Below are positions 1 to 12,500 of a stretch of DNA of 64,000 bases, in pieces (the stretch's first letter is position 1; each line of letters starts with the position of its first letter). A program made the position numbers and the translations under genes. Below the pieces are notes generated by a model. It saw only the letters and a list, made by a program, of their open reading frames with translations. It did no database searches and was not told where the DNA came from. This stretch comes from Ignelater luminosus. Taxonomy: Eukaryota > Arthropoda > Insecta > Coleoptera > Elateridae. Location of the stretch: positions 1 to 64,000 of the forward strand of contig VTPC01000903.1 of assembly GCA_011009095.1 (NCBI GenBank), written 5' to 3'.

Positions 1-820
1 TAAACTGACTTGACCTGAATGGTCACACATGCTAAAAACTTAAAACTAAACCCAAAACTGACCCTTAAAATGCTATTGTTCTATTTTTGTCCGTTCATCT
101 TGAAAACATCTCGTAGCACCCTTCTCAAGGGGTCCTTCCGAGAACTACTAATATATTAAATGCTTAACATATGCTTTAACACTACTCGTGGTTTTCGTGA
201 AAGTCTTATTTTCGGTTTTGAAAACATTCTCCTAATTCAGAGAATTCTTTACACAGGTCTGCTGTATGTCAAATGTGTGTAATTCTCGATAGCGATATGC
301 CGACTAGCGGCGTTAAGTTTTATTTTGGATTCTTAAAAATAATTTTATATTATTAGTAGGGTTGTCATGATTAAAATATAATGTTTAAAGGAAAACAAAA
401 TAAGAAATTTATTAATTTTAAATAAATGATAAATTCACTGATCTTAACATCGTTTTAATGCATAAAATGCGAATATGCATGAACCGTCCATACTTTTTAC
501 GATTAACACTCGACAGGCTATCTATGTGGTAAGTTTAGTTATAATACTCATCATCCAATAATTCTTAGAAATCTATGTTTATCAAAACCACATGAACTTT
601 TTATGTTACCCAATAAAACTTATCATGGTTGTTTCCATTGTTAATAATGATATTTATATTCTTTTTCTTAAAAAGAAATATTACAATGAGAAATGGTAAC
701 ATTCCCTGTGAATAGTACCAGGTTAAAATGTAATCTTGATTTACTGCAAATATTTTAAAAATAACTTGGAAAGTTGAATAAATGAAAATTGGTAATAAAT
801 GAAGGAAAATTTTGTTACAG
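1..820. other. Upstream intron or 5' flank of the large gene
   Basis: No exon could be supported here. The acceptor at 820 shows that at least one 5' exon lies before it, inside or outside the window. Confidence 0.4.
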
Positions 821-1427
821 CAGAGAACTGTTAGTATAACTTCAAATGTTCGAAAGCAGCAGAAATCTAAGAAAAATTATACCAAGAAAGTAAAGAAAAA
901 TGCGAAAATTAATAAGGCTAATTTATCAAGGAATATAAGAATTACCAAACCTAAAAAGAAAGTCAAGACACAATCAAAAGGTAAACAAAGAAATACGAGT
1001 TACAAAAGAAATAAAAAAGGAAAGCTAATAAATAAACTAACAGTAATTAAATATTACACAAATAATGCAGAATTTGAGCTTCCACAAGAAGATAAAAAAA
1101 CTGAAATAGATGTAAAAATTTTAAAGACAGAAACTATTTCTTCTAATAATGATGATACAATTGTTAGTGATATCAAGGTAGAAGAAACTAAATTATTTTT
1201 GCCAAACTATTCTGATTTGTGTACTGAATCTGTAGAATCTGCCTTGGAAATGTTGAATAATAATAGTTCGGACAGTGACGACTCTGAAAAGAGTAGTAGT
1301 AGTAGTAATAGTAATGTTATTCTTAGAATTAAGAAGTCAAAATTATCTAATGGATTTTTCAAAAATATTATGAAGAAAAAGAACACAATATATAGCAGTG
1401 ATGGAAGCGAGTCATTCTCAGATGAAG
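821..1427 (+). CDS. First visible exon of the TOPAZ1-like gene
   Basis: The exon opens after the acceptor ending TTGTTACAG and closes at the donor GAAG/GTAAAG, leaving one base over. It encodes about 202 residues: a very basic stretch (many Lys, with KSKKNYTKKVKK near the start) followed by an acidic and serine-rich part with SSDSDDSEKSSSSSNSN. Such composition suggests a disordered, possibly nuclear segment. No folded domain is recognised. Confidence 0.7.
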
Positions 1428-3536
1428 GTAAAGTTTAGTTCCAATATCATTATTATTATTATTATTATTATACTTATCATTATTCTATTTTGTGAAAGAT
1501 ATGCGGTCAAAGCATTGTAGACTACAGTGCCATGCTTTCATTTATAAAGTTGAGGCGAATTAATCTACATAAATAACTTTCACTACTATTTATAATATGT
1601 AAAAGCTTAGATAGTATAAGATAGATCATAAACTACAAAAAAGAGATTTAAACTCTTCTTGGGCACTACCACTTAAATCTCAAATGTAGTTATTATCCAA
1701 AAAATGACATTACTCAATGTTTAAGTTATGCCATAAGTTTTGAGGTTTATACCATATTCTGTTTTTTGTTATTACTTAAGGCTGATTTAGCATTAACTAG
1801 AATGAATATTAAAAATGTGAGAGAACAAAGCAAAGAAGTTATTTAAAATCTGCAATAAAATGTCTTGCATACACTGAAGTATCAGTAAATCATCTTCCCG
1901 GAATATTACTTTGGGCTTACATAAAAAAGCCTATTAGAAGACATTCTCTAATATAGTCACTGTTTTGTATACTTCAATAGTGCACAAATCTTTTGAAGGA
2001 ATTTCGTAAACTAAAAGTTACCAGTTTTGGAGATTTTTGTTTTTCAGAGCAATCCTTTACTAAATATTTACAAAAAATATTCAAATTTCTTTCAAACCAA
2101 ATATTTTTGCAACAAATGTTCTGATATCCGGAATAAAATCTTTTCTAATTGATGCTGCTGTAGAAACTAACAAGATTTAGCTTCTGTCCATAACAGTAGA
2201 GATTAAAAAATAATGTATCTAACAGTATTACTTATTACTAACATAAGAAACGACAGCTCTCCTATAGCTAGATCTGGGTCAATTAGATTATTACAGGTGG
2301 AAAGATGAGAGGGTTGGAGAGATGAAGACATATTTAAAAAAATACTTATTCAAGTTTTGTTCTTAAGATTTGCTGCTATTATTCTTAAACTGAAAATGTG
2401 TGGTAAAAAAATAAAAGTGGTTGAGTCGGATAATTTTTATCAATTTTTGTAATAAGTGGAATCTTGATAAAAATTAAATAAAGCATAATTATCAGAATAT
2501 TTATTGATTTCAAGATTTATGGCATAACTAAATAAGGTAAATGCAGTTTGAGTAAATATCGAGTGTTGGTAAACTACCGGCGTTAATTTTAATGGTAGAC
2601 ATCACTAATACAGTGCAAACTTACTAGATTGAAAACTAAAAACTGACCTACCACAACATAAAGGAGAGCATTTGTTTGAATATTACTGGATGATCACGAT
2701 GACGTATAAACAAACTCTTCTCAGTTTTGCAAATAGCACAAAACATGACAGACGAAACACCACCTTTTGGTGCCTGTGGTTAAGGTTAGTTTGTTAATGA
2801 TCTTGGTAAAAGGAAAATCATGTTACATTATGATGTCATTTAACTCGATACAAGAATAAAATTGAGATAAGGATCACGTACCTGAACACAAGTCAGCACA
2901 ATGCAGTAATTAACTTGCGTACATGTAAAGAGCATGCTTTTAAATTACACACCAACAGTAAAGTCACAAAAAAAACTAAAATTAATAATTGAATAACACT
3001 AAACAGTTATACTATAACTGCCATACTCATAGTCTATTTATATGCTGGTGTAATGCCAAACACATGTAAGTATAGGGAATTACCATAAACATTACGTGTT
3101 TGGTGTTACACATATATAATCTGACTATAAGTACCACAGTAAGTATATAAGTAATAACAATAATTAAATCTAAACATCATAAATGATGTATTGCAGTCAT
3201 AGAAATTATTAAAGATCGGAAAAATATGCAAAATGCTCACTGTATCTTTCAGTATAGATCTTCAGATTATGAAATGAAACTTTATTGTTTTTTAGAGCTA
3301 TTTAAGACATAACAAGTAATAAAATGGGTAATTCCAATGTTTTGAAGGAATATATCAAAAGATACAGTGGGCGATATTTTTCTGATCTCTACTCATTATA
3401 ATACAAAAATTAAAAATAAACTTTTAATGTGATATTACAGTCAACTCTGACTTCTTTTTACTTACTTCACTTTTAAGGGTTGAAAACACTCGATAATATC
3501 ATTATTTCATCTTGTAAGAAAAGATGCTTCTGTGAC

Positions 3537-3568
<32 letters not shown>

Positions 3569-6500
3569 AGTTATTGTTGCTCCATGCTCTTTATTAAAAT
3601 TGTTTATTTTAACTTTGAAAAGATTTGCTTTATTGGTTGTAACTGACCTGCTCATTTATTTTAGTGATGCCAAACCTTTTTCATTTTAAAACTTGGGTAT
3701 GTCTGTACCTTTATTATGCACTTTTGACTATCATTGCCTAAGTAATTTTTTCTGTTTTTCATGTTCTACCTATCATTAAAGCCAGTAGTTTATTAACACC
3801 CTTTATTGAACAACATACCTAACTTATGCTAATTTGTCAACTTACTATTTAGAATTGTTGTGTATTGTAAATTCTTTTGTTTGCAGAAGTAAATGCAGTT
3901 ACTACACATGATTCTGATGATGAAGATCGTAGTATTAAAAATTCATTAGAAACAATGACTGGAAATAACAAGCTGCGTAAAAGAAAAGGTACTTTAACTT
4001 TATTTTAGTATTTGCAGGGTGTTTTGAAACAGCATCACAAACTTATAGGATAGATCCCTTGTGACAAGACAAACAGTTCTTTCTTAATGACATTTTTTCA
4101 ATTTGCTTTTGTTTAGGAGTCATCGATATTCAAAGTTTAGAACTATAATAATTTAGAAATATAACAATAATTAAAAGATAAGACTATTCAAATTTCCATT
4201 TTTATGATTGTTATTTATAAAGACACCATATAATCGAGTAAAAAGTTCATCAGATTATAAAGAAATAATATAAAATGCCATTAAATCAGCATGTTTCTTT
4301 TGTTGGAATAGTTGCCAGTTGCCAGCCAATAGTTGTCTTTGTCAGCTAAGCAGTGTCAAAGTACAAGTTAAAGCATGGCTTTTATACATTATAACCTATT
4401 AAGGGTGGGATCCCGAAGCGACTTAGTGAAATTTCCTGCTATAGCATTACATTGCTTAGAATAGGGAAAACATGTCACCATTGCGTTGCGATTTTCTCAA
4501 TAACGGATTAAGCGATTTTAAAAATTCTTGCTTTGTCGTAATCTACAAGCTCACCCCTTCGGGATGAAATATTTGAAACATTATTGATGCAATATTAAAG
4601 TAAATATGATGATGTAAATTTCACTGAAATTTTGCATAGAATTTTAACACCATTTTTTGTTGTCTACTGATTTTATTTATTAACAGATGTACACTATAAT
4701 ACCTCATTCCAAAGAGGACAATATTTTACGTAATATGATCCAAGATCTATTTTAAAATTCGACATAGTTTGTGAGAAAATGGCAACGCAAGTTTAGAAAT
4801 GAATTTCACTCCTACAAATTAGCAGAGTGCAGAACATAACGTTAGCCTAGTCGTGAACCTGCAACTTCAAAGTGTGGCAATTCTCTAACAGACGACGCAG
4901 TATCTATATGTTTATTTTTGCGGTGTTGCCAGTTATCTGTCTTCAAAGTTGCGTGCAACCTTTATTTTGGGGGTGCATACAAATTTTATGTGTGCGTTTA
5001 CGGAAAGGAAGCGAGAGGTCATCGACCCTTTAAAGCTCACGTTAAATTTTTCAGAAGTTTTCGATTTTAAATTGTGGGTTACAATAAAAATTGGAGTTTA
5101 TTTTTAGGTTGGTTTAAATTTTGTTACTGACTGTATGGATTTTAAAGCCAATCAAATCAAATAAAAAAAAATTTTATTATTGTTTTATTCATATTAAGTA
5201 GTAGTAGATAATAAAATCGATTAAGTAATCGATGTTATTTTTAAAGAAGTTTAGAGGTCCTGGTGAAAAAAAAAGAGAAAATGCTTTTATTTTATTAAAA
5301 TCAATGCTACGTGGGTTATTTATAAAAATGCAGGGTGTGGAAATTTCAAAACAAAAAGCTAATATTCTCCTCGCTAAAAAAATATCTAGCAAAATACATT
5401 TATTAATGATTATTGTTCAACTAAAATAAAGCACAATGCATAAAATTTAAACTAGCTTTTAGTATTTCAAACCTAGAAGATTCAAAAGCCTGTGGTAAAA
5501 ACAACAATAATCATTGAAACAATCATGTACATACACCTAACTAAAAGCACATTTTTATTTTAAAGGTTGTTGTAATAATCAGCAGCGTGACCAGAAATTT
5601 ATGTTTGGGGGGGGGGGAGCTTGTCAAATTATGATCAAAACAAATGGTTTTGATAATAAAATTTGAAAAAAAGTCGAACTTTAAACTTTTGATTATTCTA
5701 CTGCGTCAGTTAAATAACATTTTTCTAAGAGAAGGTGTCATAGAAGTACTAACATTGAATGCAGGTCATTACCTACCGTTTATTCGCTGTCATCGTGAAC
5801 CGTGCGAGGTTTCCTCGTACAGTTTGTTATGTTTGTCTTACAGTTACGGAATTATTGGTTCTCAAAAATGCGTGCAGACAGATTAACTTTCGTCTGCGTT
5901 TGTCAAAATATCAAAAACTCTGTACACAACATTCAGCATCAGGGAAGACAATCTGAATCGCAGTTATATTTTCATAAAATGTATTGTACTTCACTGCTGG
6001 ATTAAACTTTTAAGCACTTATCATGTTAAAAGTATTTTCATTAGTTTTTGCTTCTTTTGTATATTTCTTCTTTGTTTTGTTTGTTATTTTATTTGTTTTG
6101 TTTGATTTTCATTTTATCCGTTTTGTTTTTCTTTTATTAAATTGTAATTCATCATTAATTCTTTTCGTACAATTAGTACTTCAAAATATATTTGATAAAA
6201 TTCGGGTAACTTTATTTTCAATAATTAAATAATTTTAGGTTATTTTCGCAAGCAGGTACAAGAGACATTCTAAATGACTGCTACTTGAATATTTAAATCA
6301 GTAAACGTTTTTCGTTTTGATAATAAATGTAAAAATGTTTAGTCAGTACCCAGTAATCATAATTTTAAAAATAATGAAAAATGAATGTGTGAATTGCTAC
6401 ACTTCATTCCTGAATAGTAACTAATATAAATACTCAATAAAAATAAGACTGAAAAATTTCAAAAGATTTATATTTAGCATAAATAATCTTTACAATACAG

Positions 6501-9500
6501 TTTGTAACATTCTCAATATATTTTGAGCAATTTGCAGAAAACATGACAAATTCTGAATGTAATTATATATGAGATATTTTGTTTTATTCCCTGCCAAGTA
6601 CATTTATAACAAAATCATCAAATTTTCCACCATGACTTATCAAAAAGCAGTTAAATTTGCTGTAAGAATTCAATAAAATTATTTTCATTTGAATAGCAAT
6701 GGCCTAGTTTTATTTTTATATAAATTGAAAAAATAATGTGAGAATATTTTGTTTTAATGATAATTATAATCACACAATAAAAATTAATACTACATCCATA
6801 TCACTCAATATAAAAATACATTACAAAGAAATACATATAAATAAGGTATGAAGGATTCCGCTGTCCACAAAATAATACTAACTTGTTAAATGTTTGTCGA
6901 TTGTTAGACCCTTTTATATCTTCATGAATTGGAATTGTAACTGTTTTATCACCTACGATTTATTTAAAAGTTGTTGCTTCAGCTTTTGCACTTGCTTTGC
7001 ATAATTACAGCATTTTCTAGGATATTTATTTAATTTAAAGACCATGCAATCCGTTTTAGATTTTCTTCTTTTCAGAGATGGAAATGCATAAGTGTTCAAT
7101 TTGAATATGACCGATGCTATTTTTAACAGGTTCGTGTGAAGATATTTCACAATGTGCTATCTGCTGTACTTCAGTTTGTGTTTTGTTATTTGCATTTTCA
7201 GGAAAATCTAGTCTGCATGTTTTGATTTTTCGTAACAGGCTGGCACTTGTTGGATAATTGGCTTGCTCACAATGTATTTGAATTGGCTGCAGATCTTGGG
7301 GTGGAGTCTGCAAGTACAACTTTTACCTGTAATCATTTAAATGATTGTTCACAAAGAAATTCATAAAACAAACCATACCTTACATAAAGATGACAGCAGC
7401 ACAGTATTTTCTTTTAAAAGTTTATTTACATGTTCCCTAAAATTGGTTGCTTTAAGATGTTCTGAGCATACTACACTTTTTTTTGTATATTTTAGAATGC
7501 TAAGATTCAAAGCCATCAGTTTAATAGGTGAGGTTTTTTAACGGCAACCTAATCACACACTTATTTATTACTCACAAGCAACTTAAAAGTCCATTAACTA
7601 TTAAAATTAATTAATTAACAAAAGAATCACTCAATAGTTTTATTTTAAGTTAAAAGCACATGGAAAGAGGCAAGAACCAAAAAGTAAACAAATTTAACCT
7701 ATAAAACTTTGCAACTCTCCGTTTATAACTGACAGAAAAGTTATAAACATGGCGCCGATTCCGCCTAGAAAAATTTCCTCCAACCAAAAAATGCATTTTA
7801 ACCTGACAGCCGGTCTATAAGTATTTAATGTCTCTGCCTCTAGGCCCTCGCTCAGCTGCTCTGCGGCTCCGATCGAGGCTGACGCCTGCGGCGTCGCTTC
7901 CTCGCGCTTTCGGCACTCCGACCCTTTCTAAGCCTCTTGGACTTAAAAGAGTGTGACCGCCTTCGGCGGTCCACCGGTCGGGCTCGCTTTCGTTCACAAA
8001 TGCATCGCACACGATCTTCGCAGGCAACAATACCTACGTATCTAAACTATTACATGCAGTTTGCCAATTGGCAACATTGCTTAGTGGTAGCCTCCTTGCT
8101 CACGTCTGTGAAAGTAATCCACTTTTTATAATTCCAACTTTATACTGCCATTAATAGATGACGCCAGTTCCTAAACGTCAATTAACTAGTAAATACGTAG
8201 AAAGAGATGAATAGAAGGCATGCAATTTTCTGTCTCCTAAACCCCAGCCTTAACCGAGAAATTAATGCAGTGAATTTAGTAATTGTTTATTTAATTATTT
8301 ATACAAACAACAAACTTCTTGTAGAAGTAAAAGAAAATTATAATGTGAATGTAATGAATAGTTGACACAAACTGTTTAAAAAAAAATAAAAGCAAACATT
8401 TAGTTGTTGATGTGGTCAGGGTCACATAACATGCAATTTTTATCTATCAATAACACACTGATGTTCCAGAAAATATTTGTTTGCTAAAAAGTCTGCACCA
8501 CATGAAAAAAATCTTCATTGAATAACTTATGGAAAATTTGTTTCTGGAATCAGGTTTTGCTTGCTCCAGAACCAAAAATGACCCAATCAAATTTGACATT
8601 TTTAGAAAAAATGTCTGAAAAATGAACTTATTCGACCGAATTTTGAAAAAAGTCATGAGATAAAAATGCTTCCTTTGCAATTTTCTATCCGTATGCAAAT
8701 TTTCAAAAGCTTACCACGGTTTTCATATTTTGCTCTTATTTCGCTTTTCCTTATTTGTTAATTAATAAAAGTCAATTCAATTAAATTCAAAGCATTTATT
8801 GATTAGATACATATTGCACAATGCTCATTTTACAGTCTGAATAATCTTCTTTTTCATATTTTTATGTAAAAAATAAAAATGGAGCTGTGGTGAAGTAGCA
8901 CACTTGGTGCAAAGTTCATCTGATTCATACAGATAAACACATAAATCCGATTTGTAATCAGGGCGTGCATTGCATGCATATGTACATATCTTCCTGATGC
9001 CAGAAACAAATTTTCCATAAGTCATTCAATAAAAATGTTTCCCATATGGTGCAGACTTTTTGGCGAACACTGTATATCTAAAATGAGACAAAAAAAGTTA
9101 CTAAAAGTAACCAGATCTACATCTGCAGTAGAAATGGGTGCAACCTTTACTGGAGATGGACATTACACCAACATAACTCCTATTTCCCTTTTCAAGTTAT
9201 ACAGGGTGTCCCTAAACTGCATTAAAAGCTTCAGGTAGCCGCCTTCCTTAATCAATTGTGATGACAAAACTTCAAATGCGAACTCTCTAACGCAGTTAGT
9301 TTCTTCACACGGACCAAAAAAAGAAACATAAGCTTTGCAACGCTGCTTAGTCCCTGAAAGCGGCGTAACTTTTACAGCCAAAGGTGGCAACGAATCAAAC
9401 ATGTGATCGCAATAAAAAAATTATATCAGGAAAGCTATTGAAATAATTTAAATCTAAAGCAATCTAAAGTAAACTCATGTAAAAAATCACATTTATGAAA

Positions 9501-12500
9501 AAAAAACTGCATTTTTAAAAATTAATTATTTATTTGCAGTTGAAATCTGAATATCAGTGGTATCTGTACGTTTTGTAACAATAAAATGTATTTTAACTTA
9601 AATAATGGCACGTGCTTTAAACGTCTTCTAAATCGGCATTTCTGCCTGCTCGCGGCCTACCTCCATTTAAATTATGAATTGGCATAATATTTCCAGATTC
9701 TCTAAGCCTTTGGTGTGCATTTCGAATAATGTTATGACTTGGATGGCGTCTATTTGGAAAACGTTCTGCATAAAGTCTGGCAGTTTCATTGTAATTTCCA
9801 TTACATTGCCCAAGAAACAGAATCATGTCGGTATACTCATGTATTGCATACTCCATGACAAATCTAAAGAAAAACTAAACTATAAAACTGAAATACAAAA
9901 ACTAGAATTAATACATACCAGAAAAAACGGTCAAGTCAGTAAACAGAAACAGAACGGAATAAAAATTTTAACAAAAACAAAAAGTCAACAAAACAATAAC
10001 ACAAATAATGAAAACAGAATAGAAAATAATTAAGGAAAAACTCAACGACAAACAGCAAATGTGTAAGAATAACTCAAATTACAAAATGTATGTGTAACGC
10101 CAGCTAATCACAAATGTCAAAATGTAACAGATGAATTGTGATGTAAACAATTGTTTAGATTCATCCAAGTAAACAGTGTTTGCGTGGTTGCCGGATCTAT
10201 TTTTACTAAATCTCTTATTTTTAACACCCTCTCTACAAAGAAAACGGTAATAGTTAATGCATTCATAGTGGCAATTTTTTTCTTCTAATAAGTTCACCTA
10301 TTGAATGGATAAATGTTCTGTTGGATTTAATTGCCCGATGTCTTGTAATTTAATATTAAAGGTGTTAACTTCTTCATCGTCGTACAAGAAAACTAAGCGA
10401 CTAGGGAAAATTCTGGTTGCAGATTTGAGTTCAGGCCTCGTAAAGGAAGACGTCTACCTGAAGCTTTTAACGCAGTTTAGGGACAGCCTGTATGTAAAAA
10501 ACAGAAGGGCCATATTGTGAGCCAGGGTAGTAAGCCCTGAAGATGCTCATTATTCCAAATCTTTGTTTTGCTGAATTTATTAATGTTGTATTTTTAACAG
10601 TAATATTCTAGTCCCTTAGTGTTGGGAAAATTTTTGGATTATAAATGCTCACATTTGCCAGAGCAAAAGATTTTCCAAGACAAAAAGCTTTTGAGTGAAA
10701 ATCAAGATATGTCCAATAGATTTGAATGTAGAGGTATATTTAACCAGACTATATCCCCAACTAAAGATTAAATATAATGTTTTAATGTTATTTATTGCTA
10801 TAACAGAAGTTATTGGTTACAGTACAATTATGTATTTGTAATTATAGTGCATTTTGCTTATAAATCAGACTGACTTTTTATACACCATTGACTAATTATG
10901 ATATAACACCTTAGTTTTACAACCTCAGATAGTAGAATTTTCCTTAGAAATTGATAGCATAAAGATTGAGGTTATGTTGTAATACTAAATATTGACTAAA
11001 ATGTCACTTGCATGCATGCTAATGGTTTATTCCTATAAACAATTATATCAAGCTGTCCTGTCAAAACAAACTGTTTATTTTTCTCAGCTTTAATTTGTTT
11101 ATTAAATTTTTTGACATTCATCACTGTAAATGGTAGTGCTATGCTGAATCCTGAATGCATAGTGCATTTCACTTAAAAATAAGACTAACTCTTAATCACA
11201 ATTGACCAGTTATGAAATAACACTTGAGTTTTACAACCTAATAGTAGTTCGGGGTGAATCTAATAGTGGGAGCTAGGAATAGTGAATTTTATTGATGAAT
11301 ATTCTTTTTTAGTGAAGGGCAATAAAGTAAATAAACAATACCATATAACTGTTGCATTCTACAATGCAACTCTCTCAAAAACAGATTTAATGGTTTTGTT
11401 TCATTAATCTCCCAAAAATAAACAATTTATGAAAAGTGGGTTAATAGCTATTAAATGTAAGAAAAAGCGATCTAAACATACCACAATATTTATATGTTTC
11501 AACCTATTATGTGCTCACAGTTTTTTTGCATGAAGGTTGGCCATGGATTTTTTGTTAGATTGTACATAATACATAGGTATTTTAATTGTTATTTTGTTGT
11601 AGAGCTTGGATAACCTCAAAACTAATCACTGTCGCTGCACAGAATAGAACCTTGTTGCCAAATCTATTGCCTATTTGAAATAGGAATATTTAAACAGTTA
11701 GGATGTTTTCTTGCAAATAGATTATTCCCATAACAATTTAATATTGTTTCTGTTATTAGAAGTAATAATAATAACTTATTAAACTGAAGACATAAAAATT
11801 AGAAAAATGTTATAATTCCATTTTATATAAAACTTTGTTTCCATTTGTAGGTGTTCTGTCATACAATCTAACCTAAAATCATTTAAAAAGCCTTACCATA
11901 CATGTACGGCCAGTTTCAACTGAAAAACTAATGTTCACACTGCTAAACCAACCCTCATGCAAAAAAACTGTGAACAGAATAATTTTCCGCAGTATTCTAT
12001 TATGTAATACAAATAAACTTGAATAAATGTCGGTTTATTTATTGTATAATAGTGGTGATGTATAATTTGCTGATGATGATCATTTAAGATTCTTTGGCAA
12101 TGAATATGTGTCACTAGTTACACAGTTGCAAAGGTGTATTCTGAATGCTAAGCCATACAAATTAATACACATCTACAACACTCAAATCACACATTTCTTA
12201 AGGTTTCTTAAGTGTAGGGCGGGTTACAGCATGTGGACGGGCTTGAACAAAAATTGATTTTGTGCTCTTGTTCCTCTCCTACTATTATGCTTTCACTGCA
12301 GCCCCCTAGGGCTTCAATCCAGATATAGGGGGTTCCCAAACTCTGAAATACGGGGATCTTTGTGAAGTACTGGCTAAGTGGGGTCTCTTGTCAAGCGACG
12401 CCCTTATTCTGTATTTTAAGATGTTTAATGTGAGTTACATGATTTCTTCACATTGTTTTGAGGTTTTTCATCCATAATTTGTGAATGTTAAGATATTTTG

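Noticed and set aside
3473-3689. Open frames on both strands around a TTA microsatellite
   Set aside because: They consist mainly of an isoleucine run from the microsatellite; no domain, no splice context.
4396-4575. Possible small inverted pair ATCCCGAAG / CTTCGGGAT
   Set aside because: Arms of only about 10 bases with no target duplication; could be chance.
5644-6232. Several overlapping plus-strand frames
   Set aside because: Phe/Leu-rich or mixed chance frames in AT-rich intron DNA; no recognisable domain or matching splice phase.
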